Assembly (NCBI GenBank): GCA_963457665.1
Contig: OY735201.1
Span: forward strand, 34,644,418-34,708,417
From: Thysanoteuthis rhombus
Taxonomy: Eukaryota; Mollusca; Cephalopoda; Oegopsida; Thysanoteuthidae
DNA length: 64,000 nt
Direction of reading: 5' to 3'
The notes under the pieces are model-generated. The model searched no databases and was not told where the DNA came from. It was given only the letters and a program-made list of their open reading frames with translations. Below, in pieces: positions 26,892 through 39,316 of the stretch. The position numbers and the translations under genes were made by a program. The stretch's first letter is position 1. Each line of letters opens with the position of its first letter.

Positions 26892-27317
26892 TTGCAGATC
26901 TCACGATTTCAGCGGTTTTTGCCACGGAGTAGTGCTTTGGTCAAAGCCGGTGTCTCCGTTGGACTGTGTCTCCTGGAATGGAAGAAAATCCCCAAGAAGC
27001 TTACTAGGAAGGACAAAGTGGTCCAGTACAGCTTCATCACAGTTGATCTGGGCTTCCAGGGAAACCGCAAGTCTGAAAACTCAATGGAGCTGATGAAGAC
27101 TAGGGTGAAAAACTACAGTAAAATGGGCATCAGGCTGTCCCTCAAAGTTCATATCCTCGAAACTCGCTTTGATAAATCCAAAGAAAACATTGGAGCATAT
27201 TTGGAGGAAGATATAGTGTACTTTAAACACCGCTACCAAGGAACTTACAGCGAGAACGTTTGGAGAAATTATATTTTTAGGCCCGATTCGTCATTTACAG
27301 TACAATCGTTAATCTAA
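26892..27317 (+). pseudogene. Relic of an invertebrate repeat-associated ORF (RYQG / SLKVH family)
   Basis: A 141-codon open frame. Its C-terminal half, about residues 66-130 (27085-27290), has the order SLKVHILETRFDKSKENIGAY, HRYQGTYSENVW and NYIF. This matches my recollection of a protein segment widely repeated in invertebrate genomes, usually with a GERFHQD motif, then RYQG and a DYxW motif. In this copy the GERFHQD stretch and the DYxW aspartate are lost. The N-terminal half is not recognised. The function of the family is unknown to me; the distribution suggests a mobile element. There is no clear start context, and no promoter or poly(A) signal was identified. Confidence 0.5.
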
Positions 27318-27959
27318 AAAAACTACTACCTTATTAATCCTTTGTGATCACTTTTGTGTGAATACGTATTAGTTCATATCTATATATTTTTTTCCTGAAA
27401 AATGTGATTCTTTTTAAATATGAATAAAATATGCAAATTCACCGGTTATACAACTGGAAGTAGGTAAATATCAAAATACCACTGTTCTGGTCACTAAAGC
27501 AAAGTACGAAGGGAATAGTAGTCATTTTCTATACTTTTTACGCATAAACAACTAGAAAATAACACTCACTACTCAGGAGCAAAAATCGCGTTGCAAGATG
27601 TAATCTTTACAGCTGAATAGGTTTTATTGGTTTTTGTGTGTGATTAGTTTGGAAGCTTATAACAATTTAAATTGATACGATCGACTAAAAACTTGCTTTT
27701 TCTGTACTATCATGAAGAGCATTATTGATAAAACGAAGGCGTTGTTTTCAACAAATCAATCAGAGATATTTCCCAACTTCTTTTCATTAGTATCTTGAAA
27801 ATGCCACCCTTAAAATGGTGTTGAGAATTTGATTAATTTACAAAAAAAGATATAAGTAAAAATTTGATCCATTATAAAGAGTTAATGTATAGCTGGAGTT
27901 ATGACCAGTCTTATATGATCAATTTTGCATGAAATTTAGCTTCTTATCTATTCAGTTAA

Positions 27960-28085
27960 TACACGATTACAGCCAAATCGCGTTAGACACACCAGCTTTA
28001 GTACGATCACCGAAGTTAAGCAACGTCGAGACTTGTCAGTATCTAGATGGACGATCGTTTAGGAATACCAGGTGCTGTAAGCAGC
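27960..28085 (+). pseudogene. 5S rRNA-derived pseudogene or SINE head
   Basis: Strong resemblance to 5S rRNA over nearly its full length. GATCACCGAAGTTAAGCAAC, which contains box A, looks unchanged, and AGGAATACCAGGTGCTGTAAG covers box C. The intermediate region is damaged, with AGATGGACGATC where GGATGGGTGACC is expected, and most changes are G-to-A or C-to-T. It has no tandem 5S neighbours and is surrounded by transposon relics, so it is a retroposed copy, not an active 5S gene. Confidence 0.8.
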
Positions 28086-29214
28086 TTGGGATTATAAAGA
28101 GTGCCTTCTGTGGTGATCCTGTTAGGCCTTCTCCTTACGAGGATTATCTGTACGCTCAATAATGCAAACCAAAGGACCCTCCTTCCCTACACTCTGACCC
28201 GGCTGCGAACGATAAGAAGCGAATGATTGAATAATTACAAACATTTCTACAAGAAGTAGTTTCCAGTCTTGAAGTAATCGGCTATAAATCTCTGAGACGT
28301 TGATGAGCGTCGCCTCAACTCGACTACAACTCATTTGTGGAGAAATTTCCAATAAAATACAAGATTAAGGTCAAGTACAGAAGTAGAATCAATAGAATAT
28401 AAAGAAAAGCATCAACGATTGCTTTAGACATAATCAAGTTGTAGCTGCATTCTCAGAGAAACAGAAAAATATTGCAGGATTCATGTCAATTTTTTGTCTA
28501 GAGATGTTTGTTCTCAAATACACCAGAGGTAAAAAGATAATAGCTTAAATGAAGGTTATAAAAGACTAGAATAGTTCCGATGAAAAAAAAATGATGTGAT
28601 AATTCACATATAGATAGATTATAAAAATGTATATTTTTAGTATAAAACTGCATACATGGAACGGAACATATTTTTGTCCTGTTTTAATTATTTTGAAACA
28701 AGAAAACAACTGAATTTCTATTTTTTTTTCTCTATGAAGACATCAATTGCAGCTGTAATAGTAGTAGTATAACCGATGGAAGCCGCCCGTCTACTATCAG
28801 CAAACAGACATAGAAGAGCATTGTTTTACCTGCAGCACATTTCATGTCTGTTCGCAGTATCCCTTCCCTCTCTTTCTAATGGCTTTTTAGTGTGACCGAA
28901 AACCAATAAATTAATAAAGGATTGCTTGTTGTATTATGATACATCGAAGACCTGAAACATGGAACCTAACCAAAAGATTGACCCTCAAAGTGAGAACCAT
29001 GAAACGTGCACATGAAAGAATCATACTCAACCTCACATAGAGAGATGACAAAACAACACAGTATATTGGAGAAAAACAAACAAACAACATAAAAAACAAA
29101 ACAAACAAAAAAAAAACCAAACAGATAACAAAAAAAACAAACAAACCGAACAAACAACAACAACAACAACAAAAAAAAAAACAGGAGTCAGGGGTATCAT
29201 AGAATCCATTTGAA
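28086..29214. other. Non-coding stretch between 5S relic and LINE tail
   Basis: It contains a purine-rich low-complexity run of A, AAC and AAAC units at about 29070-29180. The Cys/Phe-rich frames on the minus strand there are artefacts of that tract. Nothing else recognised. Confidence 0.5.
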
Positions 29215-29450
29215 AACCCAAATGGCAATGGGCTGGTAATGTTGCAAGAATTTCAGACAAGCGTGGGTCCCCAGAGATCATATGCGAGACTGTGGCCGGC
29301 AGAATATAAGATGGTGTGACAAAATGAAAATGTTCAGAAAGTATTGGCTCCATGGCGCCCATCATAGAGAAGTGTGGCGAATTCTGGTGGTAGGTCTATG
29401 TCCAACGACGGACGCTAAAAAGCTGATGAAGAAGAACCATTTTTTTTACA
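29215..29450 (+). mobile_element. Non-LTR retrotransposon 3' tail, copy 1
   Basis: Translation around small shifts gives a GNVARISDKRGSPEI-like stretch, then RIRWCDKMKMFRKYW and HHREVWRILVVGLCPTTDAKK. This is the C-terminal tail typical of LINE reverse transcriptase ORFs (WAGHVAR..., RW-D, A-DR--W). Two further copies of the same family lie at 34110-34435 and 34690-34810. It is 5'-truncated, as expected for LINE debris. Confidence 0.55.
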
Positions 29451-30639
29451 TCCTTTTACAAGAATGTAAAGAATTGCTCCCTCAGCGTTATTCGTTTATC
29501 AACTACATTTACTTCTTATCCTCCCTTTTCTCCGTCTATAGCAGCCTGCCTTACCGATGGATGGTAGTGACTGCTAGGTTTACAGGACCCGTATCAGTAT
29601 GAGAACAAGAGATGATTTGCGAGTACCGCTATGTCTCATAGCTCTTCAGGGTTTTTCGAATATATCTTGTTGCCACCGGTTCAGGGATTTTAGAAGCTGT
29701 AGATTCAGAACGTCGCCCCGTGGAATTTTAGTAGTCACCTTGCAATAACCTACTTTTGGTAGCGTAAATAAATAAGCTTGATAGGATGCTGGACAATTGT
29801 CGTGCAGAAAAAAAAACAAACTTTTTTTTCCACAAACGCAGCAGAATATTCAGCTAAGCAGAAGAAAACATTAAAAAGCAAGAGATATTATCTTGAAATT
29901 TTATTAGATGAAGCATTGTCAACCATTATTATTTTTTGGTAATTTTTGTACGCACAGCTATGTAATCATGGCCGCCGTTAATGTCAACTAGAGTAGCCTC
30001 CCTTTGTGTCCCTTGGAGGCTAAAAATGGCTAGATTTTTCCAGTATTTATCATCATATACTTTCAGTTAACTTGCTAGTTAAAAATATTAAATACGCTCG
30101 AAAACACTGAAATCTTCGGATGCTTGAATTTTAAATTCATAATTATACCATATAAAAAACGCTGAACGTTTCGAGTGTTTGATTTTTATATTCCGAAATA
30201 TATTTTTTAAATAACAGTATAATCATAGATTTCAGGAGCTATAATATCAGATGGCAATGAAAAATGGTAAAATCCAGCCACATTCAGATTATAAAGTTAG
30301 CAGGAATTGCAAAATGAAGAAGAATCCAGCAACTTCCAGCCACGTTCAGCCATCGCCATGGAACTAAGGGAGGTAACTTTTGTTGATATTTCGGGTAGCC
30401 AATCTACATCCATGCGTGCAAAAATCATTTTCTAGAATTTCTTTCATCTTAATTTTAGTTGTTTTTCAACGCAGCTACCCAGACTGTCAGTCTAAGGCCT
30501 TGAGTAAACAGTGCAGATCGGGCATAATGCTCTAGACGTATTGGAATGCGACTTTGGGTTTCGTTTAGAGCTAACCGCGCAGTTTACTGACGGCCGTAGA
30601 CTGGCGGCGTTAGTAGTTGCGATGAAAATTAGAATCAAG

Positions 30640-30990
30640 GTGTGCCTAATACCTCAACATTGAAAACCAGTTATAGCCCTTTATGGCAACAGTCTCGGTC
30701 GTTGGCAGTCACATCTTTCAGCAGGACAATGCGCCCTGTCACACTGCACGAGTTACACGGGATGGTTTGGGGATAATAAAATAATTCACTTTTTTTGTCC
30801 CGGCCACTTGACTCCCTAGATCTCAATTCCATTGAACACTTGGTACGCCTTGCAGAAACTCCACCATGTAACTTACTGCAGGGCTTGCGGTTAACACCCT
30901 GACACTAGATCCCTGGGGAAACCTTCAGAAGTCTTGTAAAATCCATGCTTGATCGAATAAAATCAAGTCTGCGAGAACATTAAGGACCAT
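30640..30990 (+). pseudogene. Tc1/mariner-type transposase relic (DDE C-terminal part)
   Basis: Conceptual translation across frameshifts gives IFQQDNAPCHTARVTRDG, the hallmark block holding the second catalytic Asp of Tc1-type transposases. A damaged block corresponding to SPDLNPIEHLW follows (seen as LNSIEHL) with the third acidic residue, and then RSLVKSMLDRIKSSLREH and a stop. Stops and shifts between blocks make it non-functional. The N-terminal DNA-binding part was not recognised. A long (AT)n tract begins directly downstream. Confidence 0.8.
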
Positions 30991-30991
30991 C

Positions 30992-31149
<158 letters not shown>

Positions 31150-31339
31150 ATGAGAGATGGTCAATAACGCCTTGCTTGTTAACATTTTTAAGAGAAAAGC
31201 AAAACTGTTTTGAAAGTGTGACGCCAGAATTTCATTTCGTTTCTCTTTGAAGAACGCACCATTAATGTTTTCAAATATACAGTTATACATTTGAATTTTG
31301 ACTGAAGAAGATATACTAAATACCGAAAATTTTCAGTTT

Positions 31340-33012
31340 TATTCTATCAAATTCATTATATCATTTGAAAAAAAAAAAAATTCAGAAGTCTTGTTTTTCT
31401 TTTCATGTTGATGATGATGATGATGATGGTGGTGGTCGTCGTTTCGTCGAACGCTGACACAGCCAGCCAACAGCTGTTTCGTCTCGCAGCCGATTCGTAG
31501 ACAACCGTTTTGACGGTCGAGTGATGTGTCGCCCACTGCCGTTTTGTCGAATACCTTTTTTGTACCATTTAGGGGTTAAGAATGAAGAGAAAGGAAATAG
31601 TGGAATTTCTTAAAAATAATTCTATTTTATATCTAATAACAAATAACAACATTGGAAGAACGAGGTGATAAAACATAAAATTATTTTTTGCGAATGATCG
31701 GAGAAATAATCCACCAGCAGACATCGACATTTTATTAAAAAAAAAAAAAATGGAATAGTTCCTTTCTTGAGCCAAATTTCAGTCAAAACGAATTTTCATT
31801 GATTATTAAGTAGAATATCGCAATGTTTCGAAATGTTTTTTCGTGTACTTTCTTTTATTGTTGGCAACATTCAGCACTTATACATCGTTTGAGAAAGTAC
31901 ATAGAAATTTTAGAAGCAAGTTTTATTCTCATCGGGTGTAGATTTTCAGTTGTAAAAATATATTATCATTCCCATAAGTTACCTTATTCGGAGAGGACTT
32001 TTTCTTTTTACATTTTTGTCAATAACAGCAACAAATAACTTCTTCGAATGATGTGTCAGCGTCTTTTACTTAATAGTGAAATCAAACTGTTCAGTCAAAT
32101 ATGTTTCAAAAGGAAATCTTTCAAAAACAAAGCAGGCCAACGAAATTGATGCAAAGAAAATTTAATGATTAATTAATCATTAAATCAACTAATTTTCTTT
32201 GAATCAATCTACTTGGTTTTTGAAAGATTTCTTATCAAACATTCTTGAAAGAACAGTCAAATTTTTCTGTTGAGGTGAGAGTGACGTTCTTCGAAGTAAT
32301 TTTTCGTTGTTATTTACAAGGAATGTAAAAACCGCTTCACCTTTACGATAAAGCCTAATTATCCTATGCTTAAAGGAATGATAATATATATTTTTGACAG
32401 AATATTTACATTTGATAAGAATAAAAATTGCATATAAAGTTTTATTTGCTAACTTTCCAACCACGGAGTACGTATATTAAATGTTGCCGATAATAAAAAT
32501 AAGTAACTTGGAAAAAAAATTACTTAGAAACATTGCGATATTCTACTTTGTGATCAACGAAAATTAGTTTTTTCGTTTCTTATGATTGATACCAAGAAAA
32601 AAGCCCGAATTCCTAAGTCAAGAAAAAATAAATAACTAATATTTTTCAATTTGAATTACTTTCTAAAAATAGGATGTCAATGTCAGCTGAATTATTTCTC
32701 TGATCATTCGCAAAAATTCATTTTACTGTACATGCACTATCAACCTGTTCTTCTAATGTTGTTATTCAAGATGTAAACAAAAAATAATTTTATGGAAATT
32801 TCACATTTTTTTTTTTTAAATCAGTAAATGGTAGGGAATAGAATTCGACGAAAGGGCAAGTCGACAGAACATCACTTGGCCAAAAAGGTTTTCTATGAAT
32901 CGTTTGCGTGGCGAAATTGCAGTCGTCTGACTGCATATTGGCGATATGGCGTGCGATGATACAACCGATGATGATGAAGAAAAATTCACAAAAATAGAAT
33001 TCATCACGTAAA
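31340..33012. mobile_element. Large imperfect inverted repeat (foldback-type element), about 1.67 kb
   Basis: Two arms of roughly 800 bp are reverse complements with scattered mismatches and indels. Paired landmarks: GCGAATGATCGGAGAAATAA at about 31690 with TTATTTCTCTGATCATTCGC at about 32691; AGAATATCGCAATGTTTC at 31813 with GAAACATTGCGATATTCT at 32527; ATGATGATGATGATGATGGT near 31413 with its counterpart near 32960. The centre is the perfect palindrome TTTAATGATTAATTAATCAT plus TAAA at about 32160-32183, so there is almost no spacer. No long open frame. It could form a long hairpin. Confidence 0.8.
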
Positions 33013-33514
33013 TTCATCAAAATTCAAATGAGAACCATGGCACTGGTATGAAGTTAACCAGTTCGTGCTAAGTGTGTGAGCATTTTAATTAAAATAACCC
33101 TGGTTTCGAACTTAGATTGAAAAAGAAAAAGACTAAGAAAGTGCACATTAGAAAAAAAAAACAAAGATTTGAAATTGACAAATTGCAAATGAAATAATCT
33201 TGATTGAACAAGGGACCCCTAAAAGAAATGTCTTTGTCTCAATCGTGGTGTAACTAGGATCTCTTCAATCAAAAGTTTCAGCAGCATCGATGTTTTGAAG
33301 TGATATTTTCAATCAGGTCGAATCTATCAGGACTTTAAATTTGTAGTTGTGATAGCCTGAGTTAATGATGCCTTCTAAATCAGAGGTAAATTTACACATT
33401 CTTGGCATCAATACAGGATCGTGTAGCTGTGATCTGCGACTGTCGGAGAGAAATGGAGCAGGTTGAACTAATCAAAGCTTTTGTGACGGATTTCTGAGTA
33501 TACATGATTACAAA

Positions 33515-33656
33515 TTGCGTCATTTACAGAAACTCATACCTGAAATGATCTCCTGTTATTACATTCTTTACTCTATTTACGTTGCCCAAGCCAAATGATA
33601 CGTTTACCGTGTAATAACAGATCATTTCAAATGCGAGTTTCAATAAAATGACGCAG
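33515..33656. mobile_element. Hairpin MITE, 142 bp
   Basis: TTGCGTCATTTACAGAAACT followed by GAAATGATCTCCTGTTATTA on the left pairs with TAATAACAGATCATTTC, GAGTTTCAATAAAATGACGC and AG on the right. The arms are about 50 bp around a loop of about 40 bp. No coding capacity. Confidence 0.6.
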
Positions 33657-33707
33657 TTCATTAGCATTGTCGGATCATATATCTATTTCTTTATAACATA
33701 CTATATA

Positions 33708-33710
<3 letters not shown>

Positions 33711-33748
<38 letters not shown>
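33711..33748. repeat. (GA)n microsatellite
   Basis: About 19 uninterrupted GA units next to the 33515-33656 hairpin element. Confidence 0.98.
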
Positions 33749-33750
<2 letters not shown>

Positions 33751-34109
33751 GAGAGACAGAGATCTGTTGTTTGGTTTTTAATTAACCCACTGAATGAACA
33801 TACGTCAAGCACGGCCTATAGAAACATATGAAAAACTCTTTTTGACTCTAAGTGCCGGAACTCCTCAATTAAAATTAACGGAACAATCAAGTATTGGGAC
33901 CGAGAACGTAACGGGGAGGGGGGGGAACCCGAATAGATCAGGCACAGAAGGCAAACCTCTCTCCGTGGTCACTCTCACTATCTAGTCTCTGATGTTGACT
34001 CTTCTCAGTTGCATTTACATCACATCTCCTTACCACAAGTCAAGCTCTCGACTTGCTCCATGAAACTGATGGGCACATTTCTATGAACTAGACGGTCTGT
34101 GGTCACCCA

Positions 34110-34435
34110 TCAGCATCATCCATATAGTGTCCGTACTAGGACATCGACCGTCCAAAGTTTCGCCAGACCTCTCTATCAAGAGCAACACTGAATACTTTCT
34201 GAACTTATCCAGTTCGTTATGTCATCTTATTTTTTGTTAGCCCTGGTTTTGTATGTAAGCTCTGGGGATCCACGTTGTGAGCCGTGATATCCAGCGGTTG
34301 TCTGACACTTTCACAACATGACCATCCCATTCTCTTATGAATTCTATATCATGGGCTCCTGTCTTTCCTCTAATATAGTGCTGTCTTGTGATTTCTCCAT
34401 GTGACGTTGAGTATGATTCTCTCTTGTGCACATTG
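34110..34435 (-). mobile_element. Non-LTR retrotransposon 3' tail, copy 2
   Basis: The minus strand encodes EWDGHVVKVSDNRWISRL, TTWIPRAY and NQG in one 64-codon frame (34431-34237). About 40 bp further on it continues with GATAAGTTCAGAAAGTATTC and a DREVWR-like block that aligns base for base with copy 1. The order is the LINE C-terminal tail. It is the clearest copy of the three and lies opposite in strand to the other two. Confidence 0.65.
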
Positions 34436-34689
34436 TATGGTTCTTAGTATGAGAGTCAGGTTTTTTTTGTTCGGTTCCATAAGTGATTCTCAGGAGGATG
34501 CAGTGGTTGCATATCCCTTTCCCTGTTCTTGAAGGTTGAGCTTGCCAACCTAGAATGATTCTTCACTTCCAAGCCTCCCCTATACATATACATTATTTTG
34601 CTTTCTCTATCATTTCAGTTGTAGAATTTTCCCTTGAAAGGTTCATGCTCTTCATCACATGGAGATCAGAAGACAACCCAGTATATAAG

Positions 34690-34815
34690 AGAAAAACTCA
34701 AATAACAATGGGCAGGCCATGTTGCAAGAACGTCAGACAACCAGTGAGCATCACATCTCACAATCGCCAGAGATCATATGCAAAATTGTGTTCAGCAAAA
34801 ATCAAGACGGTATGA
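34690..34815 (+). mobile_element. Non-LTR retrotransposon 3' tail, copy 3 (fragment)
   Basis: The sequence from AACAATGGGCAGGCCATGTT through CCAGAGATCATATGCAAAAT to ACGGTATGAC aligns with copy 1 around 29220-29325, with the same GHVAR...SDNR region now frameshifted. It lies only 250 bp from copy 2, in inverted orientation. Confidence 0.55.
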
Positions 34816-34819
34816 CAAT

Positions 34820-36566
34820 CTATACATCTTTCCCCGGTCAAGTTGAAAATTGGAATGAGCAAATTGAAAACTTGACACACATGAATAATCTAATACTTCA
34901 ATCACTACAAATGTTAATTTTTTATTTAGTTAAATAAGTTGAAATTAGTCTATTAATAAAACTTGTGGACCTCTTTAGATATACCAATCTATTCAGCTGT
35001 TGGTGCAGACTAACTGTGAGGTCTTAAAAGTAATGATTTCATTACTCACTCGACGCTATGGCAGTTTTTACTCAAAGAAAATTTGTTGAACCGTTAGTAC
35101 CATCAAAATATCTATTCACCCTTTCTATATGTTGCTAGTTGATCATTCAGGTCAAGAGAATGATAGCTGAACCATTCATATGCGTTCATTTTGGGAGGTC
35201 TGATAAGACACAGTCAGTCTGTGATATTAAATAAACAAGCTGAGGCATGAATGAATCCTATTTCTATCTTTTTTGCAGTTTTTTTTCTGATGCAAAATGC
35301 CTGAATATCATCTGTTCTGACCTATGTTTATCATCATTCTCTAATTACACAATTGAGGAAACGAAAAGAGAAAAAAAAAAAAAAAAGAAAAAAAAAAAAA
35401 GCAAGCAGCATGAAACGTTTGAAGTCTGAGGAGATGAACAACATTTATCCAAAATTTCAAGCTATTTCATCTGCAATTTTCTTTATGTTATAACTGCTTT
35501 TGGGACAGCAAAGAATTACAACTGAAAAGAGAAATCCCGGATTCCCATACCTTTCCCCAACTGGAGGAAAGAGTGCCTGATTCTTGTGGTGCAAGATATT
35601 CAAGTGAAAACAAGGCAGTTTACAACCTAATGGAGGCTGATGAAATGTAGCATTCCTCAGCAAAACAAATGATAATTACCCTATCATCACCTATGTTAAA
35701 TAAAAAAGTTAATTGATCTCCTGCAGAATGTTGCTGTGTGGGTTATACAACATTGTTTACCAAAAGCTAATGGGGAAAAAAAACAAAAAAAAAAAACACC
35801 AAAACAAAAACACCCTTTTATTCAGCAATAGCTGAATATATCTTGTCTGAAAAGATAAGAGTTTAAAAAAAGAAAAATACTAATCTAAAAAAATTTGTTC
35901 TTCCCATAAGGATCTCTCAAGATTACTTTATAAACACACCAACAAACCATCAATTGAGCTAAACCTGGGATATAACTACTGTTTACAAAAGTTAATAAGA
36001 AATGTGCACAAAAGTCAGCCTAATCTTGCAGGTGGTTGGGGGGGGGGTTTGCACAAATAACTTCATTCATTTTTATCAAAATTAAATACACATAGGGCTA
36101 TTTTGTATTCAAGTTATTATTGCTTTTGATAATTTTCAGATCCATATTAAGCAAGTGATCTAGATCTCTACTTACATAAGTTTATCCTTCAATTTATTGA
36201 GCTTTATTTAAAAAGCTAGATTTGCCTACTCTATTTTAATTGTAATTTACAGACATTTCCCTCCCGTGTGGTCAAACTTTATTAGGAAGTCTCATTTTGC
36301 TATGCGGCTTTTCACACACACACACACACATACACAAAAAGAAGTCTCATTTTGATGTTCGTTTTACATCTTGCAAGCGAATAATTGATAATTCAGTGAA
36401 AAAGCTTTGAATTCAATCTTGTGTCACAAAGATCCAATTCTAATAGTGCACAATAACTAATAATAGCGAACAACTATTGAATCCTATATTCCCCCCCATC
36501 CAGAGACAAGAAGCTTGATAATTTTCGATTCAGATTTGTGCATTTAAAAGGGGGGAGAAAAAAAAA

Positions 36567-36597
<31 letters not shown>

Positions 36598-36774
36598 GAA
36601 AAGAAAAGCCCAAATCCAACCTGATGAAATTCAGAATCAAATAAAGAAAAATGAAAAAACTAAAACACCACAATATAGAAATGTGCGAAATTTTTTATAT
36701 GAATTACTTGATTTGTGCGTAAAAGAAAATTCCAAGTGGAATTCTTTAAGCAGAACACAAACCAAAGCGAAATG
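34820..36774. other. Intergenic stretch downstream of VDAC
   Basis: Poly(A) tracts at about 35370-35400 and 36557-36600 and a CA repeat. No protein-like segment recognised. Confidence 0.5.
36313..36330. repeat. (CA)n microsatellite
   Basis: Nine CA units, about 450 bp downstream of the VDAC poly(A) signal. Confidence 0.95.
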
Positions 36775-37099
36775 TAGTTACAGTGGATTGTTTATTATAG
36801 GCAGGTTTTCAAATTACAAAGAAATAACATTAGTAAGCAATGTCTACTGAGTTGAACCTTCCAAGTGCTGTTCATGATCTTCACACACTGCAATGTGTCT
36901 GAAAAACTTTACTGACCATCTCTAAATTAATCAGAGCCCAGGGAGTTCCATTACAATTTAGAAAGGGATAAATCCTTAGTAAGAAAGAAAATCCTGTCGA
37001 TTTCTTGTGAAGAGATGAAACGGCAGGCCAGAAGCTGAATAAGACCGTTGTCCTTCACATTAACATGCACATATGAACACAACTAGGAATACAAATGTT
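36775..37099 (-). other. VDAC 3' untranslated region
   Basis: About 320 nt after the VDAC stop, ending shortly past an AATAAA signal (TTTATT on the plus strand at 36791-36796). The exact cleavage point is not visible. Confidence 0.6.
36791..36796 (-). terminator. Candidate VDAC poly(A) signal AATAAA
   Basis: A canonical AATAAA on the minus strand, roughly 300 nt after the stop codon. It is the first good hexamer downstream of the VDAC stop. Confidence 0.55.
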
Positions 37100-37191
37100 T
37101 TATGCTGCAAGTTCAAGTCCCAAACCAAGTTTATGACCACCAGCATTAAAGTTTTTGCCTTCAACAAGGGCTGACAAGGTTAGCACAACAC
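37100..37191 (-). CDS. VDAC: VDAC terminal coding exon 8
   Basis: The acceptor CTCTTTCAG is followed by codons for [28 protein letters not shown] and a TAA stop at 37102-37100. This is the conserved C-terminal beta strand of VDAC. Confidence 0.97.
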
Positions 37192-39280
37192 CTGAAAGAG
37201 AAAAAAAAGTCAAGTGTCTATTTAAAGCATATCTAAGTTTTTGAAAAATCAAGTATATCATAGATAATGAGGTTTTCGTCCAAGGTTTGCATAGAAGGTT
37301 GAAGGAAAAAAAAAAAAAAAAAAAAAAAAAGATATGAGAGCCACAACAGTATATAGTGTCCTAATCTAAGGTGACCCACAATAACAAAACTGGTTTTCCT
37401 AAAGTTAAAATAGGGTTCATTCTATAAAAGGCAATTTGGAGAGGAAAAAAGAAAAAAAAAAAAAAAAAAAAGAAAAAAGATTAGTAGAAGGGTAGCCTTT
37501 CAGCACTTTAATTATAGCCATATGTTCACTAGTATTTAAATAACATCACCTTTAGGGTTAATCATGTCTGGCCACACAGGATAGCTTAAAAAGGAAGTCA
37601 TAGCTCTTTAATAACTGACTGTTAGCAGGAAAAAGGTTCTTTACTGAATGCTCTTCAGTGTTATTCATCATTAATGCAGAGGAATTCAAATAGGCATACA
37701 AGTTGGAAAAATTCAAATTATATGAAGAAAAACAAAAACTTTAATAATTACAAAAAGTGGATATTCAAAATTGAGTCAGTTCTAGCAACTGACTTGAATA
37801 AAAGTTTGAAAGAAAGGAAAAAATTTAAAGAGACCCCCCCCCCCCCAGTTATATCCAAAAGCATAAAACTTACAACAATGGAAAGGAAAAGAATAAATCT
37901 CATGAATTTACCAAACGTCCACCTGTGAAAAATGTTCGATAGAACTCCATGAACTTTCTGAGGGTGATCCTAAGAGCTGTAAGCAGGTGTCCCGCAAGTT
38001 AGATTTTAAAAATCCAACACGAAAATATGTTAGAGGCAGGGCGTTTGATTTCCAATTCAAACTCATTCACATTTGAGGCTGATGCATAGGCTGTTAGCTA
38101 ACTTGAAGTTTAGTATGACCCTTATGTAGGGTTATAATTCATCAATCAAAGATGCAAACATTCACCTATTTTAATCATTGGCTCTTTGTATCTGATAGAT
38201 TGGGAGATACTAAAACTTGAATGGTTGTATTTCAAAAATAGGAGTTTATTGCATACAATGTGTGTGTGTGTGGGGGGGATTAAAAATTTAAAAAAAAAAT
38301 CTGGTTTCCAATTATCTAACCCATCTATTTTTTCTAAATCCAGTAGTGAGTTGCCGAGAGAGTACATTTCTGCATGAACAGGGAAGGTGGCCTTGATTGT
38401 AATCTTCAATTTCACACCCATTTGATGTTAAAAACAGTAAAGAAATGAGAAGTGAATAAATAGAAATTTATATTATATCTATATATAATTACACGCAAAA
38501 TTAATCCTAACCTGTTAGGGTGGGTAATTCAGCTAGTTGATAATTGATAAATATATGACAGCAAATTTCATTAATTCAAGATAGCAAATAATTTTATCCA
38601 ATACATGATTTAGCACAGCTGACGTGCTTGTAATTTATCTGAAACAATGTAATATCAAGTTTGATAAAACGGTCATCATACCAATTGTACAATTTAGCAA
38701 TCCATGTAGAAATTCCAAGATCAACTGCAACCAAATAACGCTAAGCATTTCTGATAAGGGTCTGACCATAATATATTAAACTTACTAAATGTATTTTTCA
38801 GGTAAAGATATTTGATAGCTTTCTAAGTTGAGAATACTTCATGTTTATGCCTTATAGGAAAAAAAAAAAAAAAAAAAAATTCAGTTGTAACTGATATAAC
38901 TTACCATCTCTCAATTTTTGTGAGTAACCAAGACCAAGTTGACTGGAATTGTTAATTTTTGCCTGTAAGAGAAAAAAAAAAAAAAAGTTACCAAGATGTG
39001 AATTGATCTTTTATTAAGTGCCGAAGATGAAGATTTAAAAATCCAACACTACAGAACAAAAAGCAGAAGGGTGAGTGTGAAGCAATCAATCAGGCAGGTA
39101 GTTATTAGCTGAATAACCATCTTGAATTTGCACTATATTTGATCTGTGATTTATCTTCACTGAATTAAGGTTTTTATCATCATTAAGCTGCAGATTTATG
39201 GACATGTCAGCATAATGGTTATCTAATAGAAATACTGTTTATAAAAATATTACATTACACAAATGAATAATCAGTCATCC

Positions 39281-39316
<36 letters not shown>

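Noticed and set aside
28911..29365. Minus-strand frames rich in Cys and Phe resembling membrane segments
   Set aside because: They are the translation of a low-complexity A/AAC/AAAC tract on the plus strand.
31339..31568. A minus-strand frame with a His-rich run
   Set aside because: The His run comes from an (ATG)n-type simple repeat in the left arm of the 31.34-33.01 kb inverted repeat, and the frame has no other support.
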